The translations under genes were made by a program, and so were the position numbers. Source: SHZI01 sp964371995 (GTDB lineage: Bacteria > Pseudomonadota > Gammaproteobacteria > Steroidobacterales > GCA-2729495). Taken from it: a stretch of 6,286 nt of DNA. A model generated the notes under the pieces. It was given only the letters and a program-made list of their open reading frames with translations, did no database searches and was not told the DNA's origin. Positions 1 through 5,447 of the stretch are shown here, piece after piece. The stretch spans positions 1 through 6,286 of the forward strand of contig CAYJPG010000131.1 of NCBI GenBank assembly GCA_964371995.1, read 5' to 3'. How positions within the stretch are numbered: the first letter of the stretch is position 1; the number at the start of each line of letters is the position of its first letter.

Positions 1-184
1 AGTCTATACAGCGCCCGCCACGCTCCCAATCACCGTAACGGGTGGGCTCAGGTCCGGCCGGCCCACCGGTTTCACGCGGCTGGCTGACTTGAGGATGCGG
101 GGCTTCACGCGACGGTATCGAAACATCAGGCCCGCCAGCAACATCTGTTTTCGCTGAATCTTCCGTTGCGCGAGACTGGTTCAC
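1..184 (-). CDS. SDHAF4-like (DUF1674) succinate dehydrogenase assembly factor, 3' end cut by window edge
   Basis: The minus-strand frame is open from GTG 184 to the edge: 61 codons, ending ...GRCID. The next codon begins with T, which fits the usual terminal Phe plus stop just outside. Residues 39-61 carry the family signature: GGPAGPEPTRYGDWERGG followed by RCID. This matches the C-terminus of DUF1674 proteins, including mitochondrial SDHAF4, which ends in a similar GGPxGPEPTRYGDWERxGRCxDF. The first 38 residues are polar and low in complexity, as is common in this family. Known family role: SDHAF4 binds the flavinylated SDH flavoprotein subunit and helps it join the Fe-S subunit; in bacteria the role is mostly inferred. 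An in-frame stop (190-188) lies just upstream of GTG 184. No ATG occurs in the frame and no clear Shine-Dalgarno precedes the GTG, so the start is the weak point. Codons in other frames here give nothing recognisable. The family call is firm; the bacterial function is inference. Confidence 0.85.
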   Translation of the reverse strand, partial: MNQSRATEDSAKTDVAGGPDVSIPSREAPHPQVSQPRETGGPAGPEPTRYGDWERGGRCID

Positions 185-196
185 ACATTAATTGTG
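184..196. promoter_or_regulatory. Operator-like imperfect palindrome in the divergent gap
   Basis: CACATTAATTGTG has CACA/TGTG arms and an AT-rich centre, with one mismatched pair. It begins at the GTG start of the SDHAF4-like gene and lies about 65 bp upstream of the ygfZ GTG. It could be a repressor or activator site for the divergent pair. A 13-bp imperfect palindrome can arise by chance and I recognise no named regulator motif. The rest of the gap (197-260) shows no convincing sigma-70 promoter on either strand. Confidence 0.2.
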
Positions 197-260
197 CCAG
201 AATGACCCTCACTACTCCAGACCAAACAAGAGTCCAACCCGCTCATACACAAGGCTTTCT

Positions 261-1106
261 GTGTCCGACAGTATTGCTCTCAACGATCTGCGCATTCTCA
301 CCGTCTCCGGCGCGGAGCGCGCCCAGTTTCTGCAGGGCCAGCTCACGCAGGATGTTGGCCTCGCACGCCCGGACTCTACACTGCTCAGTGGTTGGGCAGA
401 TGCCCGCGGCCGGCTGCTCTTTGCCGGCCATCTGTTCACGCTGGGCGCCGGCGCCGATGCACCACTGGCGCTGCTGGTGCCAGAGTCACTCGCGGGATCA
501 CTGTTGAAGCGTATGCAGATGTACGTATTGCGGGCCAAGGCACAGATCACCCTGTCCGGCCTGGCGGTGTATGGACTGTGCGGTGAAGACGATCAAACGG
601 AACCGGGCACCGGCCAGCAGCTGGGATATCTGCAGGACGCGACGCGACGCTTGGTCCTGGGTCCTGCCGGTGCTGCAGTCGATGACAGTCAGGAGGCACG
701 CAACAACTGGTTGCTCGCCGACATCCGCGCCGGAATCCCGGACATCGGCACTGCTACCAGCGGTGAGTTCATCCCGCAGATGATCAACCTTGATCTGCTG
801 AATGCAATCAGCTTCAGCAAGGGTTGCTACACCGGTCAGGAAATCATCGCACGAACGAAATATCTCGGGCGCGTAAAGCGGCGCATGCTGCGTTTTTCGT
901 CCGCCAGCGCCCCTCCACTTCCCGGGACGCCGATCCATGCCACACGCGGCACAGTTGGACAGGTCGTCAGCGCCGCTTCGACACCCGAAGGCAGCGAACT
1001 GCTGGCCGTCATCACGGTCGACGACCTGCCCGGTCCGTTTTTTCTGGACGGCACTCAAACACAGGGAATGGAGCGTCTCGATCTGCCTTATGAAGTGCCG
1101 GTTTGA
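261..1106 (+). CDS. ygfZ: YgfZ/GcvT-like folate-binding Fe-S cluster protein
   Basis: This is a 281-residue protein of the YgfZ family (mitochondrial homologue IBA57), which folds like the aminomethyltransferase GcvT, binds tetrahydrofolate, and is needed in the cytoplasm for full activity of some Fe-S enzymes such as MiaB. The diagnostic motif KGCYTGQE is at residues 187-194, with the conserved Cys at 189, followed by a basic stretch (RTKYLGRVKRR). The N-terminal part reads RILTVSGAERAQFLQGQLTQDV, typical of the family's first folate-binding strand and helix. I choose GTG 261 because AAGG (251-254) lies 6 nt upstream and the family homology begins there. The frame stays open to a TTG at 192, which would add 23 residues (304 in total) without a visible ribosome binding site. 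E. coli YgfZ is longer (about 326), so the longer form cannot be excluded. The gene is divergent from the SDHAF4-like gene and its last 19 bp overlap the end of nhaA. Confidence 0.93.
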   Translation: MSDSIALNDLRILTVSGAERAQFLQGQLTQDVGLARPDSTLLSGWADARGRLLFAGHLFTLGAGADAPLALLVPESLAGSLLKRMQMYVLRAKAQITLSGLAVYGLCGEDDQTEPGTGQQLGYLQDATRRLVLGPAGAAVDDSQEARNNWLLADIRAGIPDIGTATSGEFIPQMINLDLLNAISFSKGCYTGQEIIARTKYLGRVKRRMLRFSSASAPPLPGTPIHATRGTVGQVVSAASTPEGSELLAVITVDDLPGPFFLDGTQTQGMERLDLPYEVPV

Positions 1107-2284
1107 GCGCCGTTTGCTTGCTGGTTGAGCGATCCGCTTTTCAGCAACAGAACGGTTGCGATCAACGCTGACAGCATGGAACCAGCCAGCACACCGATCT
1201 TCAGCTGCTTTTCATAGTCCGGACCCAGGCCCTCGAAGGCCAGCGAGCCGATGAACAGGCTCATCGTGAAGCCGATTCCGCACAGCACGCACACGGCGAA
1301 GAACTGGCGCCGGCTGGCACCTGCCGGATAACGTGCGTAGCCGGACCGGACCAGCAGCCACGCAGCGCCAAAAACGCCGATCGCCTTGCCAGCCGTCAGC
1401 CCGAGACCAATACCCAAAGGTACCGGTTGCATCAATGTGGCAGGCGACACCCCTGTCAGCGACACCCCGGCATTGACGAAAGCAAACATCGGCAGGATTA
1501 CAAACGCGGCCCAGGGCTGCAGCGAATGTTCTGCTTCCAGCAGTGGCGAACTGCCATCCGGACGCGAGGCCGGTATCGCGAGCGCGGTGACGACGCCGGC
1601 CAGCGTGGCGTGCACGCCGGATTTCAGCACACAGATCCAGATCAGCACGCCGATCACCAGATACGGGGAAATGCTCATGATGCGCGCGCGGTTCAGCAGA
1701 ATCAGGCCGGCGCAACCGATACCACCCAATATCAACATCGGCACCGAAAGGTTAGCCGTGTAGAACAGCGCGATCACCAGGATCGCACCGAGATCGTCGA
1801 TGATGGCGACGGCCGTCAAAAACAGCTTCAGGGATGCCGGCACGCGTGAGCCCAGCAGCATCAGAATGGCCAGCGCAAAGGCGATATCAGTCGCCGCTGG
1901 AATCGCCCAACCCCGCAAGGCGATGGAATCACCGTAATTGACCACGACGTAGATCAGCGCCGGCATGACCATACCACCGAGCGCCGCGCCCGCAGGGAGT
2001 ATCGCCTGCTTGAAGGAAGCAAGTTCACCGTCAACCAGCTCACGCTTGATTTCAAGGCCGACGAGAAAGAAGAACACTGCCATCCACAGGTCATTGACCC
2101 AGGTCACCAGCGGCTTGGCCAGCACCAGCCAGTCCCCGCCGATGCGTACTTCGCCAGGCAGATGCACGAAAGCTTCGTACCATGCTGCCAGCGGTGAGTT
2201 ACTGACCAATAACGCGAGCAGCGCAGCGCCGGCAAGAACAATGCCGCCGGTCGATTCAGATATTACAAAACGATTAAGACTCAA
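1088..2284 (-). CDS. nhaA: Na+/H+ antiporter NhaA
   Basis: This is a 398-residue inner-membrane antiporter that exports Na+ (or Li+) in exchange for two H+, controlling internal Na+ and pH. The protein is hydrophobic throughout, consistent with the 12 transmembrane helices of the family. Key residues fall at exactly the E. coli positions: D133 (PAATDIAFAL), the ion-binding pair D163-D164 (AIIDDLGAI), H225 (KSGVHATLAG) and K300 (TAGKAIG). Other hallmarks include FFLVGLEIKREL (residues 72-83) and CGIGFTMSLFI near the C-terminus. The start is TTG 2284: it gives a family-like N-terminus (MSLNRFVISESTGG) and is preceded by AGGAAAG (2299-2293), 8 nt away. That SD overlaps the lipoprotein's TAG stop, so the two genes are probably translated from one message, perhaps coupled. 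The C-terminal tail (SLNQQANGAQTGTS) is polar, makes the protein slightly longer than E. coli NhaA (388), and is encoded in the region overlapping ygfZ. No nhaR-type regulator gene is visible here. Confidence 0.97.
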   Translation of the reverse strand: MSLNRFVISESTGGIVLAGAALLALLVSNSPLAAWYEAFVHLPGEVRIGGDWLVLAKPLVTWVNDLWMAVFFFLVGLEIKRELVDGELASFKQAILPAGAALGGMVMPALIYVVVNYGDSIALRGWAIPAATDIAFALAILMLLGSRVPASLKLFLTAVAIIDDLGAILVIALFYTANLSVPMLILGGIGCAGLILLNRARIMSISPYLVIGVLIWICVLKSGVHATLAGVVTALAIPASRPDGSSPLLEAEHSLQPWAAFVILPMFAFVNAGVSLTGVSPATLMQPVPLGIGLGLTAGKAIGVFGAAWLLVRSGYARYPAGASRRQFFAVCVLCGIGFTMSLFIGSLAFEGLGPDYEKQLKIGVLAGSMLSALIATVLLLKSGSLNQQANGAQTGTS

Positions 2285-2292
2285 ACCTGTGA

Positions 2293-2299
2293 CTTTCCT
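2293..2299 (-). promoter_or_regulatory. Ribosome binding site of nhaA overlapping upstream stop codon
   Basis: AGGAAAG on the minus strand lies 8 nt before the TTG start at 2284. Its first bases are part of the lipoprotein's TAG stop (2300-2298). It supports the non-ATG start and makes termination-reinitiation coupling between the two genes plausible. Confidence 0.6.
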
Positions 2300-2753
2300 A
2301 ATATGCTGCCGCAGCGCCAGTCTCTACACCGAGCCTGTAGGTCTGGCGCTTGCCGTGCTCCGGGCTGTCCGGGTAAGTGATCACACCATCTGGCAACAGC
2401 ACATTATCCCCCTTGAGTCTGATCCAGCGACCGTCAAAGGTATCGAAACCGGGAAGTGCGCTACTCGCCGGTTCGGTGTATTCGGAGCGGAGTGCATGCT
2501 GGTTCCAGCGGCGGTGCCGGAGCAGGTACTGCCCTTCGGCAATCATGGCACCGCCAGTCTCAAACCAGGTCCGGCAGGCGTAGCGGTTCGGCACCGACGG
2601 CACAGGTTCACAGTCGATCCAGGTACCGCCCTCGACATTACCTGCCCAGCTGGCACTGATTGGCACGCCAGTCGGGCGCTCCGGATCAGCACCGGGACTG
2701 CAGGCCGCAACGAGCCCCGTGAGTATCGCGATCAGCATCAACTGGCGGCGCAT
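2298..2753 (-). CDS. Uncharacterised small lipoprotein
   Basis: This encodes a 151-residue precursor with a clear lipoprotein signal: MRRQ, a hydrophobic core LMLIAILTGL and the lipobox LVAAC with the acylated Cys at residue 18. Residue +2 is Ser, not Asp, so by the E. coli sorting rule it should go to the outer membrane. The mature part of about 134 residues has only two further cysteines (residues 48 and 60, in TWIDCEPV and RYACRTW), which could form a disulfide. It is rich in aromatic and charged residues and looks like a small beta-rich periplasmic domain; I do not recognise a named family. The start ATG 2753 is fixed by a strong GGAGGT (2765-2760) 6 nt upstream; the frame also opens at TTG 2789, but that would put 12 extra residues before the signal peptide. 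It follows lysS by 39 nt and precedes nhaA by 13 nt. Function unknown; position suggests co-transcription only. Confidence 0.85.
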   Translation of the reverse strand: MRRQLMLIAILTGLVAACSPGADPERPTGVPISASWAGNVEGGTWIDCEPVPSVPNRYACRTWFETGGAMIAEGQYLLRHRRWNQHALRSEYTEPASSALPGFDTFDGRWIRLKGDNVLLPDGVITYPDSPEHGKRQTYRLGVETGAAAAY

Positions 2754-2759
2754 TCTCTG

Positions 2760-2765
2760 ACCTCC
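2760..2765 (-). promoter_or_regulatory. Strong Shine-Dalgarno deciding the lipoprotein start
   Basis: GGAGGT on the minus strand, 6 nt before ATG 2753. It selects this ATG over the upstream in-frame TTG at 2789 and places the hydrophobic signal peptide directly at the N-terminus. Confidence 0.75.
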
Positions 2766-2792
2766 GCGCAGTTCCGCTCCATCGCGCAAGGA

Positions 2793-4268
2793 TCAGCTGC
2801 GCAGGTGCGGAAACAGCAACACGTCGCGGATCGACGCCTGATTGGCGATAAACATCACCAGACGGTCCACACCGATACCGAGACCCGCAGTCGGCGGCAT
2901 ACCGTACTCCAGCGCGGTGATGTAATCCGCATCATAGAACATCGCTTCATCGTCACCGCCCACCTTCTGCCGGACCTGGGCCTGGAAACGCTCCGCCTGG
3001 TCTTCCGGATCATTGAGCTCGGAAAAGCCGTTGGCCAGCTCGCGGCCATTAATGAAGAACTCGAAGCGGTCGGTGAGAAAGGGATCGGCATCGCACTTGC
3101 GTGCCAGTGGCGAAACTTCGGCCGGATAACCCGTGATAAAGGTCGGTTCGATCAGCGCATGCTCGACAGTCTTCTCGAAAATCTCGATCAGCAACTTGCC
3201 CGCACCAAAGCCCGGCTTCACGGCGATTCCAAGCGCAACACACACGGTGCGCAGTGCTTCGACATCGCGCAACTGCTCCCTTGTGAGATCCGGATTGTGC
3301 AGCAGCACCGCCTCTTCCACAGACAGACGACTGAAGGGCTTTGAAAGATCGTGGCTGTGCCCCTGATATTCGACCGTCGTCGTACCCAGCACATGTACGG
3401 CCAGGCTGCGCAACAGATTCTCAAGCAAATCGATCAGCGTGCGATGGTCCGCATAGGCCATGTACAACTCGAGCATCGTGAACTCGGGATTGTGCTGCGT
3501 CGAAACCCCCTCGTTGCGGAAGTTCCGGTTGAGCTCGTAGACGCGCTCGAAACCGCCAACCACCAGACGCTTCAGGTACAGCTCGGGCGCGATGCGCAGG
3601 TAGAGCTGCCGGTCCATCGCATTGTGATGCGTGACAAAGGGCCTCGCCAGCGCACCGCCGGGGATCGCCTGCATCATCGGCGTTTCGACTTCGAGGAAAT
3701 CCAGCGTATCGAGATAAGAACGCAGGAACTGGACGACCTGGGTGCGCAGCGCGAACACCCGCCGCGTCTCCTCATTGACGATCAGGTCGACATAGCGCTG
3801 CCGGTAGCGCACCTCCTGATCGCTCAGGCCGTGAAACTTTTCCGGCAAGGGCTGCAGCGACTTGGTCAGCAGGGTCAGCTCCTGGACTTTCACGCTCAGT
3901 TCGCCGGTACGGGTACGGAACAGCGTGCCGCGCACGCCGACAATATCGCCAAGGTCCAGCGCCTTGAAGCCGGTGTATGCGGCCTCGCCCAGTGTTTCCT
4001 TCTGCACGAAGATCTGCATCTGCCCGCTGCGGTCCTGCAAGGTCGCAAAACTCGCCTTGCCCATCAGGCGCTTGGTCAGCATGCGGCCACCGACCTGCAC
4101 TTCAACAGGTTCGGCCTCCAGCGTCTCATTGCTGCATCCGTCGTAGACCGCATGCAACTGCCCGGCCAGGGCGCTGCGCCGGAACCGGTTCGGGAAGTCG
4201 AAGCCCCCGGCCCGCAGCGCTGCCAGTTTGCGCCGGCGCTCGGCGACCAGTTTGTTCTCTTCACTCAT
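2793..4268 (-). CDS. lysS: Lysyl-tRNA synthetase, class II
   Basis: This is a 491-residue cytoplasmic enzyme that charges tRNA-Lys with lysine using ATP. Domains in order: an N-terminal helix (MSEENKLVAERRRKLAALRAGG), an OB-fold anticodon-binding domain at about residues 55-135 (including GRMLTKRLMGKASFATLQDR), and the class II catalytic core from about residue 150. Motif 1 lies in the stretch FLRSYLDTLDFLEVETPMM (181-199). Motif 2 is FRNEGVSTQHNPEFTMLELY (250-269), and motif 3 is GLGIGVDRLVM (462-472). Length is close to E. coli LysRS (505), and the ends are intact. The start ATG 4268 is preceded by AGGGG (4282-4278), 9 nt away and inside the end of prfB; only 3 nt separate the prfB stop from this start. 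The prfB-lysS pairing is conserved in many Gammaproteobacteria and implies a shared transcript. No frameshift or missing motif was seen. Confidence 0.98.
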   Translation of the reverse strand: MSEENKLVAERRRKLAALRAGGFDFPNRFRRSALAGQLHAVYDGCSNETLEAEPVEVQVGGRMLTKRLMGKASFATLQDRSGQMQIFVQKETLGEAAYTGFKALDLGDIVGVRGTLFRTRTGELSVKVQELTLLTKSLQPLPEKFHGLSDQEVRYRQRYVDLIVNEETRRVFALRTQVVQFLRSYLDTLDFLEVETPMMQAIPGGALARPFVTHHNAMDRQLYLRIAPELYLKRLVVGGFERVYELNRNFRNEGVSTQHNPEFTMLELYMAYADHRTLIDLLENLLRSLAVHVLGTTTVEYQGHSHDLSKPFSRLSVEEAVLLHNPDLTREQLRDVEALRTVCVALGIAVKPGFGAGKLLIEIFEKTVEHALIEPTFITGYPAEVSPLARKCDADPFLTDRFEFFINGRELANGFSELNDPEDQAERFQAQVRQKVGGDDEAMFYDADYITALEYGMPPTAGLGIGVDRLVMFIANQASIRDVLLFPHLRS

Positions 4269-4271
4269 GTC

Positions 4272-5367
4272 TCAGAGCCCCTGCTTCAGGCTGGCCTCGA
4301 TGAACTTGCGCAGATCGCCATCCAGCACCTTGTCCGGGCTGCCGGTTTCAACGCCCGTGCGCAAATCCTTGATCCGCGACTGGTCGAGTACGTACGAGCG
4401 GATCTGCTGGCCCCAGCCCACATCCGATTTCGAATCTTCGAGCACCTGCGCCTCGGCGCGACGTTTTTGCTGCTCCAGTTCATAGAGCTTGGCGCGCATC
4501 TGCTTCATCGCCGTGGCGCGATTCTTGTGCTGGGAGCGCTCACTCTGGCATTGCACCACAGTGTTGGTCGGAATATGCGTCATGCGCACCGCTGACTCGG
4601 TCTTGTTGACATGCTGGCCGCCAGCCCCGCTGGCCCGGAATACGTCGACGCGCAGATCGGAGGGATCAATTTCGATATCGATATCCTCGTCGATTTCCGG
4701 TGAAACGAACACCGCTGCAAAAGAGGTATGGCGACGATTACCCGAATCGAAAGGCGACTTGCGGACCAGCCGGTGGACGCCGGTCTCGGTGCGCAGCCAG
4801 CCATAGGCATAGGGACCGGTGACAAGAATCGTTGCGCCCTTGATGCCGGCCACCTCGCCATCGGAGCTGTCGATGATCTCGGTCGAAAAACCCATGGTCT
4901 CGCAGTACTTGAGATACATCCGCAACAGCATCGCCGCCCAGTCCTGGGCCTCGGTCCCGCCAGCACCGGACTGGATATCCAGAAAGGCATTCGCGTTATC
5001 GAGCTTGCCGGAAAACATGCGCTGAAACTCGAACTGCTCGACATCGGCAGACACGCGCTTGAGGTCGCGCACGACCTCATCGACTGTCGACTCGTCGTTC
5101 TCCTCCTCGGCCAGGTCCAGCAGATCAGAGGCATCGCGCAGGGAACGCTCGATCTTTTCCACGCCCTCCACCACGGTCTCAAGCCCGGAGGCTTCCCGGC
5201 CGAGGACCTCGGCCCGCTTCGGGTCATTCCAGACGGCCGGATCCTGCAACGCTTCGCGGACCTCGCTCAGCCGGCGCAGCTTGGCATCAAGGTCAAAGGT
5301 ACCCCCTCAGAGCGCCATTGCGCTCCTGAAGGTCGCGAATGCTGAGCTTGATCTGGGCAGTTTCCAT
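4272..5367 (-). CDS. prfB: Peptide chain release factor 2, programmed +1 frameshift
   Basis: RF2 reads UGA and UAA stop codons at the ribosome and triggers hydrolysis of peptidyl-tRNA. The gene is in two frames: 24 codons from ATG 5367 (METAQIKLSIRDLQ...RGYL), then an in-frame UGA (5295-5293). After a +1 shift, 340 codons run from GAC 5294 to the TGA stop at 4274-4272. The shifted product is 364 residues, against 365 in E. coli, and the junction RGYL-DLDAKLRRL parallels the E. coli RGYL-DYDAKKERL. In product numbering, the stop-recognition motif SPF is at residues 204-206 and the catalytic GGQ at 249-251 (RASGAGGQHVNKTESAV). The residue four before the GGQ Gly pair is Ala245, equivalent to position 246 of E. 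coli, where K-12 has Thr. An in-frame stop at 5379-5377 rules out an earlier start. The initiator ATG has no strong SD. It lies 80 nt after recJ and 3 nt before lysS. Annotating only the second frame would give a falsely truncated protein. Confidence 0.98.
5292..5307 (-). promoter_or_regulatory. prfB +1 frameshift signal
   Basis: The minus strand reads AGGGGGUACCUUUGAC. It comprises an SD-like AGGGGG (5307-5302), a 3-nt spacer (UAC), the slippery CUU (5298-5296), then UGA followed by C. It differs from the E. coli prfB site at a single spacer base (UAC for UAU) and keeps the same spacing. Known mechanism: when RF2 is scarce the ribosome pauses at UGA C, the internal SD pairs with 16S rRNA, and tRNA-Leu slips from CUU to UUU. 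RF2 thus limits its own synthesis. Confidence 0.97.
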
Positions 5368-5393
5368 GGGAGCAGGTCATTCGGGAAAGCGCG

Positions 5394-5412
5394 AATGCTA
5401 GACGCAATGCTA
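5394..5412. repeat. Short direct repeat in the recJ-prfB gap
   Basis: On the plus strand GCGAATGCTA (5391-5400) is followed two bases later by CGCAATGCTA (5403-5412). The shared core AATGCTA recurs with a 12-bp period. It overlaps the candidate -10 element of prfB, so it could be a tandem regulator site, but it is short enough to be chance. Confidence 0.25.
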
Positions 5413-5423
5413 CCGATCAACAA
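5395..5423 (-). promoter_or_regulatory. Possible weak sigma-70 promoter before prfB
   Basis: On the minus strand, TTGTTG (5423-5418) and TAGCAT (5400-5395) are separated by 17 nt, matching the -35 and -10 consensus at 3 and 4 of 6 positions. A start near 5388 would leave a leader of about 20 nt before the prfB ATG. This would let prfB-lysS be transcribed independently of recJ. Matches are weak and this is the only candidate seen in the 80-nt gap; no terminator hairpin follows recJ. Confidence 0.3.
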
Positions 5424-5447
5424 CCGCCGGATGATGGCCAGACCCGC

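Noticed and set aside
4..144. Minus-strand 46-codon frame from ATG 144 (MLLAGLMFRYRRV...) ending at TAG 6-4.
   Set aside because: It lies in another frame of the SDHAF4-like gene, which has a clear family motif; it has no SD at a useful distance and no recognisable features.
192..1058. Alternative-frame open frames within ygfZ on both strands (for example 498-1058 minus).
   Set aside because: They are shadows of ygfZ, whose frame contains the KGCYTGQE family motif.
1120..1145. Possible terminator hairpin after ygfZ (AGCG-ATC-CGCT followed by TTTT, with outer GCTG/CAGC).
   Set aside because: The stem before the T run is only 4 bp and the outer pairing is interrupted; the sequence also codes for the NhaA C-terminus. 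Too weak to call.
2754..2792. Possible terminator between lysS and the lipoprotein (two TGCGCG blocks).
   Set aside because: The blocks are mainly direct repeats with only a self-complementary GCGC core, and no T run follows; read-through is more likely.
1965..4595. Two long plus-strand open frames (1965-3344, 459 codons; 3351-4595, 414 codons) antisense to nhaA, the lipoprotein, lysS and prfB.
   Set aside because: They mirror strongly supported genes on the other strand, span several gene boundaries, and their translations are Arg/His/Gln/Ala-rich with no recognisable domain. Long antisense frames are expected from GC-rich codon bias.
4272..5249. Treating TTG 5249 as the start of a 325-residue RF2.
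   Set aside because: The frame upstream codes for conserved RF2 residues and joins the ATG 5367 frame through the canonical CUU-UGA-C shift site, giving the normal family length.
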